Positions 20,614 through 31,276 of a DNA stretch of 64,000 bases are shown here, piece after piece. Under the pieces are notes generated by a model, which had not been told where the DNA came from, ran no database searches, and saw only the letters and a list, made by a program, of their open reading frames with translations. Each line of letters begins with the position of its first letter. Positions within the stretch are counted from its first letter, which is position 1. This stretch comes from Aurantimonas sp. Leaf443 (GTDB lineage Bacteria > Pseudomonadota > Alphaproteobacteria > Rhizobiales > Rhizobiaceae). Location: the NCBI RefSeq assembly GCF_001425575.1, contig NZ_LMRD01000001.1, forward strand, positions 707,745 through 771,744, in the 5' to 3' direction. The translations under genes were made by a program, and so were the position numbers.

Positions 20614-21590
20614 CGACGATCCTCGCCTCGCGCGTCCTCGGCACCGGCTCCGTCCTGCCCGAGCGCATCATGCGCAACACCGATTTCGAGGGCGTCGTGG
20701 AGACGTCCGACGAGTGGATCCGCCAGCGCACCGGCATCGAGCAGCGCCACATCGCGGGCGAGGGGGAGACGACGGTCTCGCTCGGCACGGAGGCCGCGCG
20801 CCGCGCGCTCGCGGCCAGCGGCCTCGTGCCGACCGACATCGACCTCATCATCCTCGCCACCTCGACGCCCGACAACACCTTTCCCGCCTCCGCCGTGCAG
20901 ATCCAGGAGCGGCTGGGTATCACGACGGGCTTCGCCTTCGACGTGCAGGCCGTGTGCTCGGGCTTCGTCTACGCGCTGACCACGGCCGACCTCTACATTC
21001 GCGGCGGCATGGCGCGGCGCGTCCTCGTCATCGGCGCCGAGACCTTCTCGCGCCTTCTCGACTGGAACGACCGCACGACCTGCGTCCTCTTCGGCGACGG
21101 GGCCGGCGCCCTCGTGCTCGAGGGGTTCGAGGCGGAGGAGGGGGCGGAGCGCCCCGGCATCCTCGTCTCCAAGCTGCGCTCGGACGGGCGCCATCGCGAG
21201 AAGCTCTATGTCGACGGCGGTCCGTCCTCCACGGGCACGGTCGGCAAGCTGCGCATGGAGGGCCGCGAGGTCTTCAAGCACGCCGTCGGCATGATCACCG
21301 ACGTGATCGAGGACAGTTTCGCTGCCACGGGCCTCGGCGCCGGGGACATCGACTGGTTCGTGCCGCACCAGGCCAACCGGCGCATCATCGACGCCTCCGC
21401 CCGCAAGCTCGGCATTTCGCCCGAGAAGGTGGTCGTGACCGTCGACCGGCACGGCAACACCTCCGCGGCCTCCATTCCGCTCGCGCTCGACACGGCCGTG
21501 CGGGACGGACGCGTGAAGCGCGGCGACCTTGTCCTGCTCGAGGCGATGGGCGGCGGCTTCACCTGGGGGGCGGTCCTGGTGCGCTGGTGA
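20610..21590 (+). CDS. fabH: Beta-ketoacyl-ACP synthase III (FabH)
   Basis: FabH starts fatty-acid synthesis by condensing acetyl-CoA with malonyl-ACP. The 326-residue protein has the catalytic triad: cysteine in [14 protein letters not shown], histidine in [11 protein letters not shown] and asparagine in [15 protein letters not shown]. The [16 protein letters not shown] motif is typical. The start ATG 20610 overlaps the plsX stop. ihfA follows after 105 bp. Confidence 0.96.
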   Translation: MTTILASRVLGTGSVLPERIMRNTDFEGVVETSDEWIRQRTGIEQRHIAGEGETTVSLGTEAARRALAASGLVPTDIDLIILATSTPDNTFPASAVQIQERLGITTGFAFDVQAVCSGFVYALTTADLYIRGGMARRVLVIGAETFSRLLDWNDRTTCVLFGDGAGALVLEGFEAEEGAERPGILVSKLRSDGRHREKLYVDGGPSSTGTVGKLRMEGREVFKHAVGMITDVIEDSFAATGLGAGDIDWFVPHQANRRIIDASARKLGISPEKVVVTVDRHGNTSAASIPLALDTAVRDGRVKRGDLVLLEAMGGGFTWGAVLVRW

Positions 21591-21695
21591 GGCCAGTCCC
21601 TTGATTGCCATGCGCAATTCGTTAATGTAGCGCTCGTTCGAGCGATCGGCGGGCGTTGGGGAGCGCCTCCGGTCCAGCTGGTTTAGGGGATATCG

Positions 21696-22043
21696 ATGGG
21701 TGACAAGACCCTGACGAGGGCCGACCTGACGGAGGCCGTCTTCCGCAAGATCGGGCTTTCGCGGACGGAATCGGCCTACCTCGTCGAGATGGTCCTGGAA
21801 GAGATCTGTTCGACGATCGCCAAGGGCGAGTCCGTGAAGATCTCCTCCTTCGGTTCCTTCCTCGTGCGCGAGAAGAACGAACGCGTCGGCCGCAACCCGA
21901 AGACGGGCGAGGAAGTGCCGATCTCGCCGCGCCGCGTCGCCGTGTTCAAGCCGTCCAACGTGATGAAGGACCGCATCCTGCAGGCGCATGTCGAGCGGCA
22001 GTCCTCGCAGCGCGAGTTCTCCGCCCTGAAGGCCGCCGAGTAG
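21696..22043 (+). CDS. ihfA: Integration host factor subunit alpha
   Basis: IhfA forms with IhfB a DNA-bending heterodimer used in transcription, replication and CRISPR spacer acquisition. The 115-residue sequence has the HU/IHF fold with [25 protein letters not shown], where the proline that intercalates into DNA lies in RNPKTG. The N-terminal [20 protein letters not shown] is IhfA-like. It precedes a MerR gene, as in other rhizobia. An IHF-like site occurs in the CRISPR leader of this window. Confidence 0.96.
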   Translation: MGDKTLTRADLTEAVFRKIGLSRTESAYLVEMVLEEICSTIAKGESVKISSFGSFLVREKNERVGRNPKTGEEVPISPRRVAVFKPSNVMKDRILQAHVERQSSQREFSALKAAE

Positions 22044-22074
22044 CGGTGCGCAGTCCAGCGCGCCGGGCCCGCCC

Positions 22075-22707
22075 GTGAACGACAAGAGCATCGACGCCTT
22101 CCGCACCATCAGCGAGGTGGCGGAGGATCTCGACCTGCCGCAGCATGTGCTGCGCTTCTGGGAAACGCGCTTCCAGCAGATCCGCCCGATGAAGCGGGCC
22201 GGTGGTCGCCGCTACTACCGGCCGGACGATGTCGAGCTCCTGAAGGGCATCCGCCACCTCCTCTACGTCAAGGGTTTCACCATCCGGGGCGTGCAGAAGA
22301 TCCTGAAGGAGAACGGCAACCGCGCGGTCATGGCGCTCGGGCGCGGCGAGGACGGCCTTTCTCTGCCCCAGGCGCCCGCCCATCCGGACGAGCCCGAGGT
22401 CTTCGTCCCCGAGCCGGAGGATTTCCACGAGGGCGCGGATCGCGAGGCCGAACCGGAGTTCGACGAGCTCGACAGGATCGTCGGCCTCTCGCCGAACGCC
22501 GTCCCGCCCTCGGCGCCCCAGCGCCCCGAGACGGCGGGCGACCACAAGAGCAAGGGACTGGCAGGACTGATGCGGCGCGAACCCCCGATGGCACAGGGCA
22601 ATTCCGAGAGTGCCGGGCGCGCCCTGCCGCGCGACAGCGTCGAGGCGCTGGACCGGGTGATCCTGCAGCTTCTGGAATGCAAGCGCCTGCTCGATCAGGT
22701 GCGCTGA
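22075..22707 (+). CDS. MerR-family transcriptional regulator
   Basis: The 210-residue protein has an N-terminal MerR winged helix ([27 protein letters not shown]..., with [17 protein letters not shown] as the wing) and a long low-complexity acidic C-terminal region without an evident ligand-binding domain. It starts at GTG 22075, 31 bases after ihfA. The ihfA-MerR pair is conserved among alphaproteobacteria; the target genes are not known to me. Confidence 0.9.
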   Translation: MNDKSIDAFRTISEVAEDLDLPQHVLRFWETRFQQIRPMKRAGGRRYYRPDDVELLKGIRHLLYVKGFTIRGVQKILKENGNRAVMALGRGEDGLSLPQAPAHPDEPEVFVPEPEDFHEGADREAEPEFDELDRIVGLSPNAVPPSAPQRPETAGDHKSKGLAGLMRREPPMAQGNSESAGRALPRDSVEALDRVILQLLECKRLLDQVR

Positions 22708-22798
22708 GCCGCGCCGCTTCCCGGCCTGCCAGTATCCTGGGCCATGCGCATCGAATCCCTTGCGCGGCGCCTCGGTTTTCTCTAGGGGTTCTCGCAGT

Positions 22799-22875
22799 CG
22801 GAGCGTAGCGCAGCCTGGTAGCGCACTTGGATGGGGTCCAAGGGGTCGGAGGTTCGAATCCTCTCGCTCCGACCA
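22799..22875 (+). tRNA. tRNA-Pro (GGG)
   Basis: A 77-base tRNA with encoded CCA. The acceptor stem CGGAGCG pairs with CGCTCCG. The anticodon arm CTTGG-ATGGGGT-CCAAG places GGG at positions 34-36, and the T arm GGAGG-TTCGAAT-CCTCT has one G-T pair. The discriminator base is A. Confidence 0.96.
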
Positions 22876-22948
22876 ATCTTCCCCAGAAATCGAAATGAAC
22901 TGACGAGCGGGTCGCGTGGCCGGGAATGGTCCTGCGCGCTCTGGCGCG

Positions 22949-24409
22949 TCAGGCCGCCAGCGTCAGAAGCCGGTCGAGATCGACATGCCGTTCCAGATGG
23001 TCGGCAAGCGCGTCGAGCGCGTCCTCGATGCGCCGCTCGAAGGCGAGCGCGGACGGGGCGAGACCGAGCGCCCTGAGGAGCGCTGCGCGCTGCCGGTCGT
23101 CCGTGAAGAGGCCGTGCACATAGGTGCCGGCGACGAGCCCGTCCGCGCTGCGTGCGCCTTCGGCGCGCCCGTCCGAGAGGGTCCCGAAGGGCCGCCCGCG
23201 CCCCGGGCCGGAGGTCTCGCCGACATGCATCTCGTAGCCGCGATAGGGAATGCCGCCGGGAAGGGTGAGGCCGCTCACCGGCGCCAGGCTCTTCGTCGCG
23301 GTGAGAATGGTCTCGACGTCGAGAAAGCCGAGTCCATCGACGCTTGCCGCCGGCCCTTCCAGCCCGTGCGGGTCGCGGAGGCGCGTGCCCAGCATCTGGT
23401 AGCCGCCGCAGACGCCCAGGATCGCGCCGCCGCGCCGGTGGTGCACGGCGAGGTCGTGATGGAGGCCCGCGGCGTGCAGGGCGCCGAGGTCGGCGATCGT
23501 CGTCTTCGACCCCGGCAGGACGACGAGGGCCGCCTCCGGCGGGATCGCCTCGCCCGGGCGCACGAGCACGAGGCGCAGGCCGGGCTCGGCCTCCAGCGGG
23601 TCGAGATCGTCGAAATTGGCGATGGAGGGCAGGACGATCGCCGCGACGGTGACCTCGCCCTCCGTCGCGGACGCCTTGGCGCCGAGCGAGAGCGCGTCCT
23701 CGGCGGGCAGGTGGGCGGCCTCGGGCAGATGCGGCACGAGGCCGAGCGAGGGCCAGCCGCTCAGCCGCTCGATGGCGGTCATCCCGTCGGCGAAGAGGGT
23801 CGGGTCGCCGCGGAAGCGGTTGACGATGAAGCCGCGCACCATGGCCGCGTCGAGCGGATCGACGACGGCGCGCGTGCCGACGATCTGCGCGATGACGCCG
23901 CCGCGGTCGATGTCGCCGACGAGGATCACCGGCACGGCCGCCGCCCGCGCGAATCCCATATTGGCGATGTCGCCGACCCGCAGGTTGATTTCCGAGGCGC
24001 TGCCCGCGCCTTCGACGAGGACGAGATCGGCGCTCGCGCGCAGATGGGCGAAGCTCTCGAGCACTCTCTCCATGAGGCGGGGCTTCCACGCCTGATAGTC
24101 GCGCGCGCTGGCCTGGCCCGCCACGCGCCCGCGCACCACGATCTGCGCGCCGACCTGGCTCTGCGGCTTGAGAAGCACGGGGTTCATGTGGACGCTGGGC
24201 GCGAGCCCGGCGGCGCGGGCCTGCAGCGCCTGCGCGCGGCCGATCTCTCCGCCGTCCGCCGTGACGGCGGCGTTGTTCGACATATTCTGCGGCTTGAAGG
24301 GCGCGACGCGAAGGCCCCGCCGGACATAGGCGCGCGCCAGACCCGCCACGATCAGCGACTTGCCGACATCCGACCCCGTGCCCTGGATCATCAGGGCGCG
24401 GGCGGTCAC
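22949..24409 (-). CDS. cobQ: Cobyric acid synthase CobQ
   Basis: CobQ amidates adenosylcobyrinic a,c-diamide at four side chains, a late step of cobalamin synthesis. The 486-residue protein has an N-terminal dethiobiotin-synthetase-like ATPase ([20 protein letters not shown]) and a C-terminal class I glutaminase domain, whose cysteine lies in [14 protein letters not shown]. It stands alone here, with no other cob gene in the window. Its product is a precursor of the AdoCbl needed by NrdJ, also in this window. Confidence 0.96.
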   Translation of the reverse strand: MTARALMIQGTGSDVGKSLIVAGLARAYVRRGLRVAPFKPQNMSNNAAVTADGGEIGRAQALQARAAGLAPSVHMNPVLLKPQSQVGAQIVVRGRVAGQASARDYQAWKPRLMERVLESFAHLRASADLVLVEGAGSASEINLRVGDIANMGFARAAAVPVILVGDIDRGGVIAQIVGTRAVVDPLDAAMVRGFIVNRFRGDPTLFADGMTAIERLSGWPSLGLVPHLPEAAHLPAEDALSLGAKASATEGEVTVAAIVLPSIANFDDLDPLEAEPGLRLVLVRPGEAIPPEAALVVLPGSKTTIADLGALHAAGLHHDLAVHHRRGGAILGVCGGYQMLGTRLRDPHGLEGPAASVDGLGFLDVETILTATKSLAPVSGLTLPGGIPYRGYEMHVGETSGPGRGRPFGTLSDGRAEGARSADGLVAGTYVHGLFTDDRQRAALLRALGLAPSALAFERRIEDALDALADHLERHVDLDRLLTLAA

Positions 24410-24540
24410 GGGCGGCCCTTTCGGGCGGGGAAAAAGCGATTCGTCATGGCCGCGAGAGCATCACAGCGCTACCGCCGCGCCTAGCGAAACCTGCGGACGG
24501 TGGTGCCGCGCATCACGCCGGACGGAACCTGCGCTGCCCT

Positions 24541-25011
24541 TCAGTCCGCGGCGATCTCGACGATCTCGGCCTTGCCGGTGCCCGCGGTCACCTCGTCCCC
24601 GACTTCCTTGCCCATCAGCGCACGCGAGATCGGCGCGAGATAGGAGAGGAGCCCCTTGGTCGGGTCGGCCTCGTCGATCCCGACGATGCGGAAGGTTTGG
24701 CGGCGGCCGTCGTCGCGCTCCAGCTCGACGCGGCAGCCGAACTGCACGCTCGTCGGCTCGCTCGGCGCCGCCGTCACCTCGGCCGTGGCGTGGCGGGCGC
24801 GCCAGTAGCGCAGGTCGCGCGCGATCGTGGCCATGGCGATCTTGTCGTCGGCCGCGCGCGCCGTCTCCAGCTCCGCCTCGAGACGGGCCACCTCGCCGTC
24901 GATCAGCGCCATGCCCGTCTCGGTGACGATGTTGGGATCCTCGCCGAGCTCGCGATCGGGCAGGACCTCGACCTGGCTGTCATTGGGTTCCTTGACGAAG
25001 GCGACGCTCAT
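24541..25011 (-). CDS. greA: Transcription elongation factor GreA/GreB family
   Basis: The protein is 156 residues, with an N-terminal coiled coil (about residues 30-75, ALIDGEVARLEAELETARAA) whose tip inserts into the RNA polymerase secondary channel, and a C-terminal FKBP-like domain with RIVGIDEADPTKGLLSYLAPISRALMG split around residues 105-132. Gre factors restart backtracked polymerase. I chose ATG 25011; the longer frame to 25197 has an unrelated basic N-terminus. The N-terminal 25 residues differ from classical GreA, so GreB-type naming is possible. Confidence 0.88.
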   Translation of the reverse strand: MSVAFVKEPNDSQVEVLPDRELGEDPNIVTETGMALIDGEVARLEAELETARAADDKIAMATIARDLRYWRARHATAEVTAAPSEPTSVQFGCRVELERDDGRRQTFRIVGIDEADPTKGLLSYLAPISRALMGKEVGDEVTAGTGKAEIVEIAAD

Positions 25012-25253
25012 GGATCTCAGCTTTCCAACGACGCTGCGGGGCCGGAGCCGCGCAGCGTCCGATTTTCGGGTCAGCCTCCTATGTGGCGCTCGAACGCGGC
25101 TCCGCCAAGCCTTGGCCTTCGGCAGGTGCCGTCCCGCCCGGTCAAGAATCTCAGACGAAACAGATCGTTGGGCGGGATCGCGAAGGCTGCGACTCATCTG
25201 GATTAAGCGATTTGGGGCCGTCCCGCCTCCTTCCGTCCCGCCTCCGGCCGCCG

Positions 25254-25703
25254 TCAGCGCTCGCGCAGCGCCGCGGTGAGCGCGTCGCGCAGGGCGCGCA
25301 CCTCCTGCGTGAGGTCGCGCACGCGCTCCAGCGTCAGGCCGGAGGCGGAGAGCAGCGCCTCGCCGAGACAGGCCGAGCGGTCCTTGAGGTCGCGCCCCTC
25401 CTCGGTCGCCCGCACCAGAACCTGCCGCTCGTCGCTGCGGCTGCGCGTGCGCTCCACGAGACCGGCCGCCTCCAGCCGTTTGACCAGCGGCGTGATGGTC
25501 GAGGAGTCCAGCAGCAGCCGGTCTGCGATGGCGCCGACCGTCAGCTCCTGCGTTTCCCAGAGCGCGTGCAGGACGAGATATTGCGGATAGGTGATGCCGA
25601 GTCGGTCGAGCATCGGCTTGTAGAGACGCCCGATGGCCATCGAGGCCCCGTAGAGGCCGAAGCAGAGCTGCTCGTCGAGCGGCAGGGTGGGCTGGCGGGC
25701 CAT
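25254..25703 (-). CDS. ohrR: Organic hydroperoxide-sensing repressor OhrR
   Basis: OhrR is a MarR-family dimer that leaves DNA when a reactive cysteine is oxidised by organic hydroperoxide. The 149-residue protein has that cysteine in [12 protein letters not shown] (Cys14), the helix-turn-helix [24 protein letters not shown] and the wing [17 protein letters not shown] 25703 gives the canonical N-terminus. The divergent neighbour is ohr, and three copies of the operator-like motif TATCGCGA lie between them. Confidence 0.95.
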   Translation of the reverse strand: MARQPTLPLDEQLCFGLYGASMAIGRLYKPMLDRLGITYPQYLVLHALWETQELTVGAIADRLLLDSSTITPLVKRLEAAGLVERTRSRSDERQVLVRATEEGRDLKDRSACLGEALLSASGLTLERVRDLTQEVRALRDALTAALRER

Positions 25704-25743
25704 GGCGATGCGTCCGAGGAGGCGAATGCGACGACGATAGCAG

Positions 25744-25817
25744 ATATCGCGATAAGGGTCTGGACGGATCGCAATCCCCCGGCTAGAAAAGATTATCGCG
25801 ATATTGAATATCGCGAC
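25744..25817. promoter_or_regulatory. OhrR operator cluster between ohrR and ohr
   Basis: Three near-palindromic elements share TATCGCGA: ATATCGCGATAA at 25744-25755, TTATCGCGATAT at 25793-25804 and AATATCGCGACA at 25807-25818. Two lie close to ohr and one close to ohrR, as expected for a repressor controlling both divergent genes. Confidence 0.75.
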
Positions 25818-25881
25818 ATGTTTCATCGTCCCGCCGCCGCTTCGGCCCGCTCGGCGAACGTATCCCGGAAGGAGCACTCCC

Positions 25882-26307
25882 ATGCCCGTCACCGTCATCT
25901 ACAAGACCTCCGCCACGGCGACCGGCGGGCGCGACGGCGCCGCTCGCTCGGACGACGGCTCGGTGGACGTGAAGCTCGTCGTCCCCAAGGAGATGGGCGG
26001 CCCGGGCGGCGAGGGGGCCAATCCCGAGAAGCTCTTCGCGGCCGGCTATTCCGCCTGCTTCCTCGGCGCCATGAAGGCGATCTCCTCGAAGGTCGGCGTG
26101 AAGGTGCCGGCCGAGGCGACGGTCTCGGCGGAAATCGGCTTCGGCCCGCGTTCGGAAGGCGGCTACGGCATCACGGCCGATCTCTCCGTCGACCTGCCGG
26201 GCGTCGATCGCGCCGATGCCGAGCGCCTGATGGCCGCGGCCCACGAGATCTGCCCCTATTCCAACGCCACGCGCGGCAATGTCGATGTCGGCCTGACCCT
26301 GGTCTGA
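25882..26307 (+). CDS. ohr: Organic hydroperoxide resistance protein Ohr
   Basis: Ohr is a thiol peroxidase that reduces fatty-acid and other organic hydroperoxides. The 141-residue protein has both redox cysteines, Cys59 in [12 protein letters not shown] and Cys124 in [16 protein letters not shown] 25882 has GGAAGGAG close upstream. The pair with ohrR and the shared operator region indicate hydroperoxide-inducible expression. Confidence 0.96.
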   Translation: MPVTVIYKTSATATGGRDGAARSDDGSVDVKLVVPKEMGGPGGEGANPEKLFAAGYSACFLGAMKAISSKVGVKVPAEATVSAEIGFGPRSEGGYGITADLSVDLPGVDRADAERLMAAAHEICPYSNATRGNVDVGLTLV

Positions 26308-26447
26308 GCCGCGTCGGACCCCGCCTGCCGTCCTCTCACGCGGCAGGCGGGGCGACCGTCCCCTCTCGTGCGACCGATGCGCCGACGCGGTGGCGCTCGG
26401 GCGCGCGCGACCCATATGCGGCCGACCTCCAGAGATCGGATCGCCCC

Positions 26448-27317
26448 TTGCCCGCCAGCTATCTCGTCGTCGCCAGCGAGACCCCGACAGAGCGCGAGGC
26501 GCGCCGCCGCGAGGTCGGCGCTTCCTCGGACGAGACCTTCGCCGAGACGCTCCGGGCGCTCGATCCCGGCTGCCATGTCGAGCTCTGCTCCTGCGTCGAC
26601 GGCGGGGACGCGCCGAGCGTGGCCGAGCTTCGCCGACACGACGCGGTATTTTTCTCCGGCTCCCCGATCAGCATGTACGAGGCGACGCCGCAGGCCCGGT
26701 CGGCCGCCGCCTTCATGCGCCGCGTCTTTTCGTCGGGCGTGCCGTCCTTCGGCTCCTGCGCCGGGCTGCAGATCGCGGTCGTCGCGGCGGGCGGCGCGAC
26801 CAAGCCGAGGCGCCCGGGCACGGAGGCGGCCTTCGCGCGCGGCATCGTGGCGACGGAGGCGGGCCGCAGCCACCCGCTCCTCAAGGGGCGCCCCCTGTCC
26901 TTCGAGGCGCCCGCGATGCATTCCGACGAGGTCGCCCGCCTGCCGGACGGCGCGATCCTCCTCGCCCGCACGGACGCCACGCCCGTCCAGGCCGCCGAGA
27001 TCCGGCATGGCGGCGGGGTGTTCTGGGGCGTGCAATATCACCCGGAACTGACGCTCGCCGAGATCGCGGCCGCCCTGCGCCGCCAGGCGGGCGACCTCGT
27101 CGGCGAGGGGCTGGCCCGCGACGAGGGCGCGCTTCTCGCCCATGCCGCCCGGATCGACGCCCTCGACAGCGCGCCCGAGCGCCGCGATCTCGCCTGGCAG
27201 CTGGGGCTCGACGCGGAGGTCACCGATCCCCGTCGCCGCATGACGGAGATCCGCAATTTCATCGCGGCGGCCGGTGCGTTGCGAACGGCGGCGGCGGGCG
27301 CGACGCCGCCGGCCTGA
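26448..27317 (+). CDS. Class I glutamine amidotransferase-like protein
   Basis: The 289-residue product is a stand-alone class I glutaminase domain, similar to the GMP-synthase amidotransferase family. The nucleophile lies in FGSCAGLQ (Cys104) and the His-Glu pair in WGVQYHPE (about residue 198). About 70 residues follow the glutaminase fold ([25 protein letters not shown]...), with no synthetase domain. I placed the start at TTG 26448, the first plausible codon before [18 protein letters not shown]; this is uncertain. The nitrogen acceptor is not inferable. Confidence 0.78.
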   Translation: MPASYLVVASETPTEREARRREVGASSDETFAETLRALDPGCHVELCSCVDGGDAPSVAELRRHDAVFFSGSPISMYEATPQARSAAAFMRRVFSSGVPSFGSCAGLQIAVVAAGGATKPRRPGTEAAFARGIVATEAGRSHPLLKGRPLSFEAPAMHSDEVARLPDGAILLARTDATPVQAAEIRHGGGVFWGVQYHPELTLAEIAAALRRQAGDLVGEGLARDEGALLAHAARIDALDSAPERRDLAWQLGLDAEVTDPRRRMTEIRNFIAAAGALRTAAAGATPPA

Positions 27318-27460
27318 GCCGAGGGACGCGGGGGGCGTCTCCTGCGAGGATCCGCCGGCCGGACCGAGCGTATTCGCCACCAACGGATGCCTATCCAAGG
27401 TTCGCGACACCCAGTAGAAGAGCACGGTGTGTTCGCGGTCGAACGCCGGTGCGGAAGGAA

Positions 27461-28507
27461 ATGCTCGTGAACGACCTGGATCGCCCCAGCGTCGCGGAGG
27501 AACTGCTGATCCCGACGGGCGGGAGCAAGGACCCCTTCGCTTCGGCCGTGCGCACGACGCGCATGCCGATGGTGATCTCCGACCCGAACCTGCCCGACAA
27601 CCCGATCGTCTTCTGCAACGACGCCTTCGTGCGGCTGACGGGCTACGAGCGCGCCGAGATCCTCGGGCGAAACTGCCGCTTCCTGCAGGGGCCCGCGACG
27701 CGGGACGAGGACGTGGCGGTGCTGCGCAAGGCCATCGCCGACTGCGTGTCCACCGAGGTGGACATCCTGAACTACCGCAAGGACGGCTCGACCTTCTGGA
27801 ACGCGGTGCTCATCTCGCCCGTCTTCGCGGATGGCGAGCTGACCTATTTCTTCGCCTCCCAGCTCGACGTGACCGAGCGCAAGCGCGCCGAGGAGCACCG
27901 ATTCCTCCTCAATCGCGAACTCGACCACCGTGTGAAGAACACGCTGGCGACCGTTCAGACCGTCGTTCTCCAGACGCTGCGCGACGCTTCCGTGCCCGCC
28001 AATGTCGCGGCCGCCGTCGCCGGCCGGCTGCAGGCCATCGCGCGCAGCCACGACGTGCTGACGCAGGAGGCCTGGGCGAGCGCTCTGCTGCGCGACGTGG
28101 TGGAGGGGGCGCTCGACCCGCTCCACAGCCGCTTCGGCGACCGCATCCGCGTCGAGGGGCCGGACCTTCGTCTGAAGCCGCGCATCGCCACCATGCTCTC
28201 GCTCGCCCTGCACGAGCTCGGCGACAACGCGCTGCGCTACGGCGCGCTGTCCAATGTCGGCGGCAGCGTGCTCGTTCGCTGGGCCTGCGAGGACGGCCAG
28301 TTCTCGATGCAATGGCGCGAGACGGGCGGCCCGCAGGTCGAGGCGCCGGACAGGACGGGCTACGGCGTGCGCATCGTGGAGCGCGTCCTGGCCGCCGAGT
28401 TCGGCGGCACGTCGATGATCGAGTTCGCGCCGGATGGCCTCATCCTGCGCATCGACGCCCCGCTCGAGGGCCTCTCCACCGAATGGACGGCCTGGGCGAT
28501 GTCCTGA
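27461..28507 (+). CDS. LOV-domain blue-light photoreceptor histidine kinase (HWE/HisKA_2)
   Basis: The 348-residue protein has an N-terminal LOV (PAS) domain with the flavin-adduct motif [10 protein letters not shown] (Cys72), followed by a kinase of the HWE/HisKA_2 family with phospho-acceptor His157 in [15 protein letters not shown] and the ATP-binding N-box in [13 protein letters not shown]. Such LOV-HWE kinases act as blue-light sensors, often feeding the general stress response. The start is ATG 27461, although GTG 27467 is better spaced from GGAAGG. No response regulator adjoins; a small membrane protein follows. Confidence 0.9.
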   Translation: MLVNDLDRPSVAEELLIPTGGSKDPFASAVRTTRMPMVISDPNLPDNPIVFCNDAFVRLTGYERAEILGRNCRFLQGPATRDEDVAVLRKAIADCVSTEVDILNYRKDGSTFWNAVLISPVFADGELTYFFASQLDVTERKRAEEHRFLLNRELDHRVKNTLATVQTVVLQTLRDASVPANVAAAVAGRLQAIARSHDVLTQEAWASALLRDVVEGALDPLHSRFGDRIRVEGPDLRLKPRIATMLSLALHELGDNALRYGALSNVGGSVLVRWACEDGQFSMQWRETGGPQVEAPDRTGYGVRIVERVLAAEFGGTSMIEFAPDGLILRIDAPLEGLSTEWTAWAMS

Positions 28508-28649
28508 GGTCGGCGCCCGGCGTCCGGCCGCCGCGATAAAACGCCGGCTCGGAATTCCGGCATCTTGCGAAATGCGCGCGCCGGCCGATCTTACCGGCCC
28601 CGGGGCGCCGCGACGGCGGCCCTGCCCAGCTTCGAGGTCCCCTGTCTCA

Positions 28650-29162
28650 ATGCGCGTGTTCGATTTCCTGACGCGTTTCGCCTTCGGCGTCGCCAGCCTC
28701 GTCCTGATGATCCTCGCCTGCGCTCTCATCTACTATGCCGGCTACGGCGTCTGGCAGAGCTTCAGCATGACCGATCGCGACATCGGATCGACCGCCCTGG
28801 AGGCGGTGGGCTACACGGTGATCGCGATCGCGGTCTTCGACGTCGGCAAATATCTCCTGGAGGAGGAGGCGATCCGCGGGCGCGAGATGCGCAATCCCGG
28901 CGAGGCGCGGCGCAGCCTGACGAAGTTCATCTCCACGATCATCATCGCGATCCTTCTGGAGGCGCTCGTCACGGTGTTCGAATCGGGCAAGGAGGACCCG
29001 CGCCTGATGGTCTATCCGACGCTCCTGCTCCTGGCCGGCGTCGTGCTCATCGTCGCCCTCGGCGTCTACCAGCGCCTTAGCGTCAGCGCCGAGCGGGAGG
29101 GGCGCGATCCGCCCGAGGAGACCGACGAGGAGGCCGCCGCGGCCACCCGTTCGCAGGGGTGA
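28650..29162 (+). CDS. Membrane protein of unknown function
   Basis: The 170-residue product has three or four hydrophobic helices (about residues 8-32, 46-66, 93-112 and 122-142) and a charged, acidic C-terminal tail (REGRDPPEETDEEAAAATRS). A cytosolic-looking loop VGKYLLEEEAIRGREMRNPGEARR separates the helix pairs. I recognise no enzymatic motif. It lies 142 bases after the LOV kinase on the same strand, so a functional link is possible but unproven. The chosen ATG gives the first hydrophobic segment right after the start. Confidence 0.8.
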   Translation: MRVFDFLTRFAFGVASLVLMILACALIYYAGYGVWQSFSMTDRDIGSTALEAVGYTVIAIAVFDVGKYLLEEEAIRGREMRNPGEARRSLTKFISTIIIAILLEALVTVFESGKEDPRLMVYPTLLLLAGVVLIVALGVYQRLSVSAEREGRDPPEETDEEAAAATRSQG

Positions 29163-29174
29163 CGCGCGCCGGGC

Positions 29175-30479
29175 TCAGGAGACGAGCGGTAGCCAGAGCC
29201 AGAGCGCGAGAAGCGTTGCCAGAAGCACCGGCGGGGTGAGGGCGAGGCCCACCTTCATATAGGCGCCCCAGCCGATCTTCTGGCCCTTGCCGGCGAGCAC
29301 GTGGAGCCACAGAAGCGTCGCCAGCGATCCGATCGGGGTGAGCTTCGGCCCGAGATCGTTGCCCACGACATTGGCGTAGATCATCAGCTCGCGCGTCAGC
29401 GGCGCGACCTCGGCCCGGTCGATCGCCAGGGCGCCGACGAGGGTGGCGGGCATGTTGTTCATGACGGAGGCGAGGGCTGCGACGACGAAGCCCGTGCCGA
29501 GCGTGGCGACGAGCGCGCCCTGCGCGCCGAGCCAGGTGAGAACGCCCGCCGCGATGGCGGTTAGGCCGGCATTGCCGAGGCCGTAGACCACCAGATACAT
29601 CCCGATCGAGAAGAGCACGATCTGCCAGGGGGCCCCGCGCAGCACCTTGGACAGCGGCACGACGGCCCCGCGCCCGCCCGCGAACCAGCGCCCGGCGACC
29701 GCGCACAGGACGAGGGCCGCCGCTCCCGTGACGAAGGAGATCGGCACGCCCAGCGGCCCGGTGACGAAATAGGCCATGAGCAGGAGCGCCAGCAGCGGAA
29801 AGGCCGCCCGGAACACGGCCGCGTCGCGGATCGCCTCGCGCGGCGCCTCCAGCGCGTCGACCTCGTAGCGCGCCGGGATGTCGCGGCGGAAATAGATCCA
29901 CAGGACGAGAAGCGTCGCGGCGAGCGAGACGAGGTTCACCGGCACCATGACGGCGGCGTAGCGGCCGAAGGAGACGTCGAAGAAATTCGCCGTGACGATG
30001 TTCACGAGATTGGAGACGACGAGCGGCAGCGAGGTCGTGTCGGCGACGAAGCCGCAGGCGACGACGAAGGCGAGGGCGCCGGCGGGCGGAAAATCGAGGC
30101 GCAGGAGAATGGCGAGGACGATCGGGGTGAGGAGCAGCGCGGCGCCGTCATTGGCGAAGACCGCGGCGATGGCCGCGCCCAGGAGGACGATCAGCGGGAA
30201 CAGCCGCCGCCCGCTTCCCCCGCCCCAGCGCGCCACGTGGAGCGCCGCCCAGGCGAAGAACCCCGCCTCGTCGAGGATCAGCGAGATGACGATGAGGGCG
30301 ACGAAGGTGAAGGTCGCGTCCCACACGATCTCCCAGACCGTGCCGACATCGCCCCAGCCGACGACGCCGGTAGCGAGAGCGAGGGCGGCGCCGCCGAGCG
30401 CCGACCAGCCGATGCCGAGCCCCCGGGGCTGCCAGATGACGAGGACGAGCGTGGCGACGAAGATCGCAAGGGCGAGCAT
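29175..30479 (-). CDS. arsB: ArsB-type arsenite efflux transporter
   Basis: The 434-residue protein of the ion-transporter (ArsB/NhaD) superfamily has about 11-12 helices. The conserved block [18 protein letters not shown] lies after helix 4, and [13 protein letters not shown] with [22 protein letters not shown] near the C-terminus; these are ArsB signatures. It exports arsenite. I chose ATG 30479 ([14 protein letters not shown]); the longer frame runs into arsH. It is the last gene of the minus-strand ars operon. Confidence 0.92.
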   Translation of the reverse strand: MLALAIFVATLVLVIWQPRGLGIGWSALGGAALALATGVVGWGDVGTVWEIVWDATFTFVALIVISLILDEAGFFAWAALHVARWGGGSGRRLFPLIVLLGAAIAAVFANDGAALLLTPIVLAILLRLDFPPAGALAFVVACGFVADTTSLPLVVSNLVNIVTANFFDVSFGRYAAVMVPVNLVSLAATLLVLWIYFRRDIPARYEVDALEAPREAIRDAAVFRAAFPLLALLLMAYFVTGPLGVPISFVTGAAALVLCAVAGRWFAGGRGAVVPLSKVLRGAPWQIVLFSIGMYLVVYGLGNAGLTAIAAGVLTWLGAQGALVATLGTGFVVAALASVMNNMPATLVGALAIDRAEVAPLTRELMIYANVVGNDLGPKLTPIGSLATLLWLHVLAGKGQKIGWGAYMKVGLALTPPVLLATLLALWLWLPLVS

Positions 30480-30550
30480 GGCGGATCCGGACGGGCGGGC
30501 GCTGCGACGAGCGCGCGGAGGAAAAGCGGGGCGGAAGGAGGCGCGCGCCG

Positions 30551-31276
30551 TCAGAGCGCGCGCTGGTTGACGCGCTTCGACAGGTCTTCCGCGCTCTCGA
30601 CGCGTTCCGAATAGCGGTCCGTCAGGTGGTCGGTGCGCCCGCGCATGAGCCAGGTGAACTTCGCCAGTTCCTCGCACACGTCGACGACGCGGGCATAGAG
30701 CGCCGAGGGTTTCATGCGTCCGGCCTCGTCGAATTCGAGGAAGGCTTTGGGCACCGAGGACTGGTTGGGGATCGTCACCATGCGCATCCAGCGGCCGAGG
30801 ACGCGCATCTGGTTCACGGCGTTGAAGCTCTGCGAGCCGCCGCAGACCTGCATCACCGCGAGCGTCTTGCCCTGCGTCGGCCGCTTCGCTCCGTCGCTCA
30901 GCGGGATCCAGTCGATCTGCGCCTTCAGGATGCCCGTCATGGCGCCGTGCCGCTCGGGACTGACCCAGACCATGCCCTCGCACCATTCCGCGAGCCGGCG
31001 CAGCTGCGCCACCTTCTCGTGGTCCGCCGCGACGCTGTCGGGCAGCGGCAGGCCGCGCGGGTCGAAGCTGCGCACCTCGCAGCCGAAATGCGTCAGCAGG
31101 CGCCCCGCCTCCTCCGACAGGAGCCGCGAGAAGGAGCGCTCGCGCAGCGATCCGTAGAGGACGAGGATGCGCGGCGCGTGAAGCGGCGCGCCGGGAAGGG
31201 CGAGGCGCGCGACGTCGATCGGGAGCAGGTGCTCGCCCTGGGCGCTTGGCAGGTCGGGCATGGCCGGCCCGCTCAC
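30551..31276 (-). CDS. arsH: Arsenical resistance flavoprotein ArsH
   Basis: ArsH is an NADPH-dependent FMN reductase that oxidises trivalent organoarsenicals. The 241-residue protein shows the flavodoxin-like phosphate loop [15 protein letters not shown], then [23 protein letters not shown] and the ArsH-specific [25 protein letters not shown] (split around residues 133-157). Its start overlaps the stop of the upstream arsC by four bases, so the two are translationally coupled. Confidence 0.95.
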   Translation of the reverse strand: MSGPAMPDLPSAQGEHLLPIDVARLALPGAPLHAPRILVLYGSLRERSFSRLLSEEAGRLLTHFGCEVRSFDPRGLPLPDSVAADHEKVAQLRRLAEWCEGMVWVSPERHGAMTGILKAQIDWIPLSDGAKRPTQGKTLAVMQVCGGSQSFNAVNQMRVLGRWMRMVTIPNQSSVPKAFLEFDEAGRMKPSALYARVVDVCEELAKFTWLMRGRTDHLTDRYSERVESAEDLSKRVNQRAL

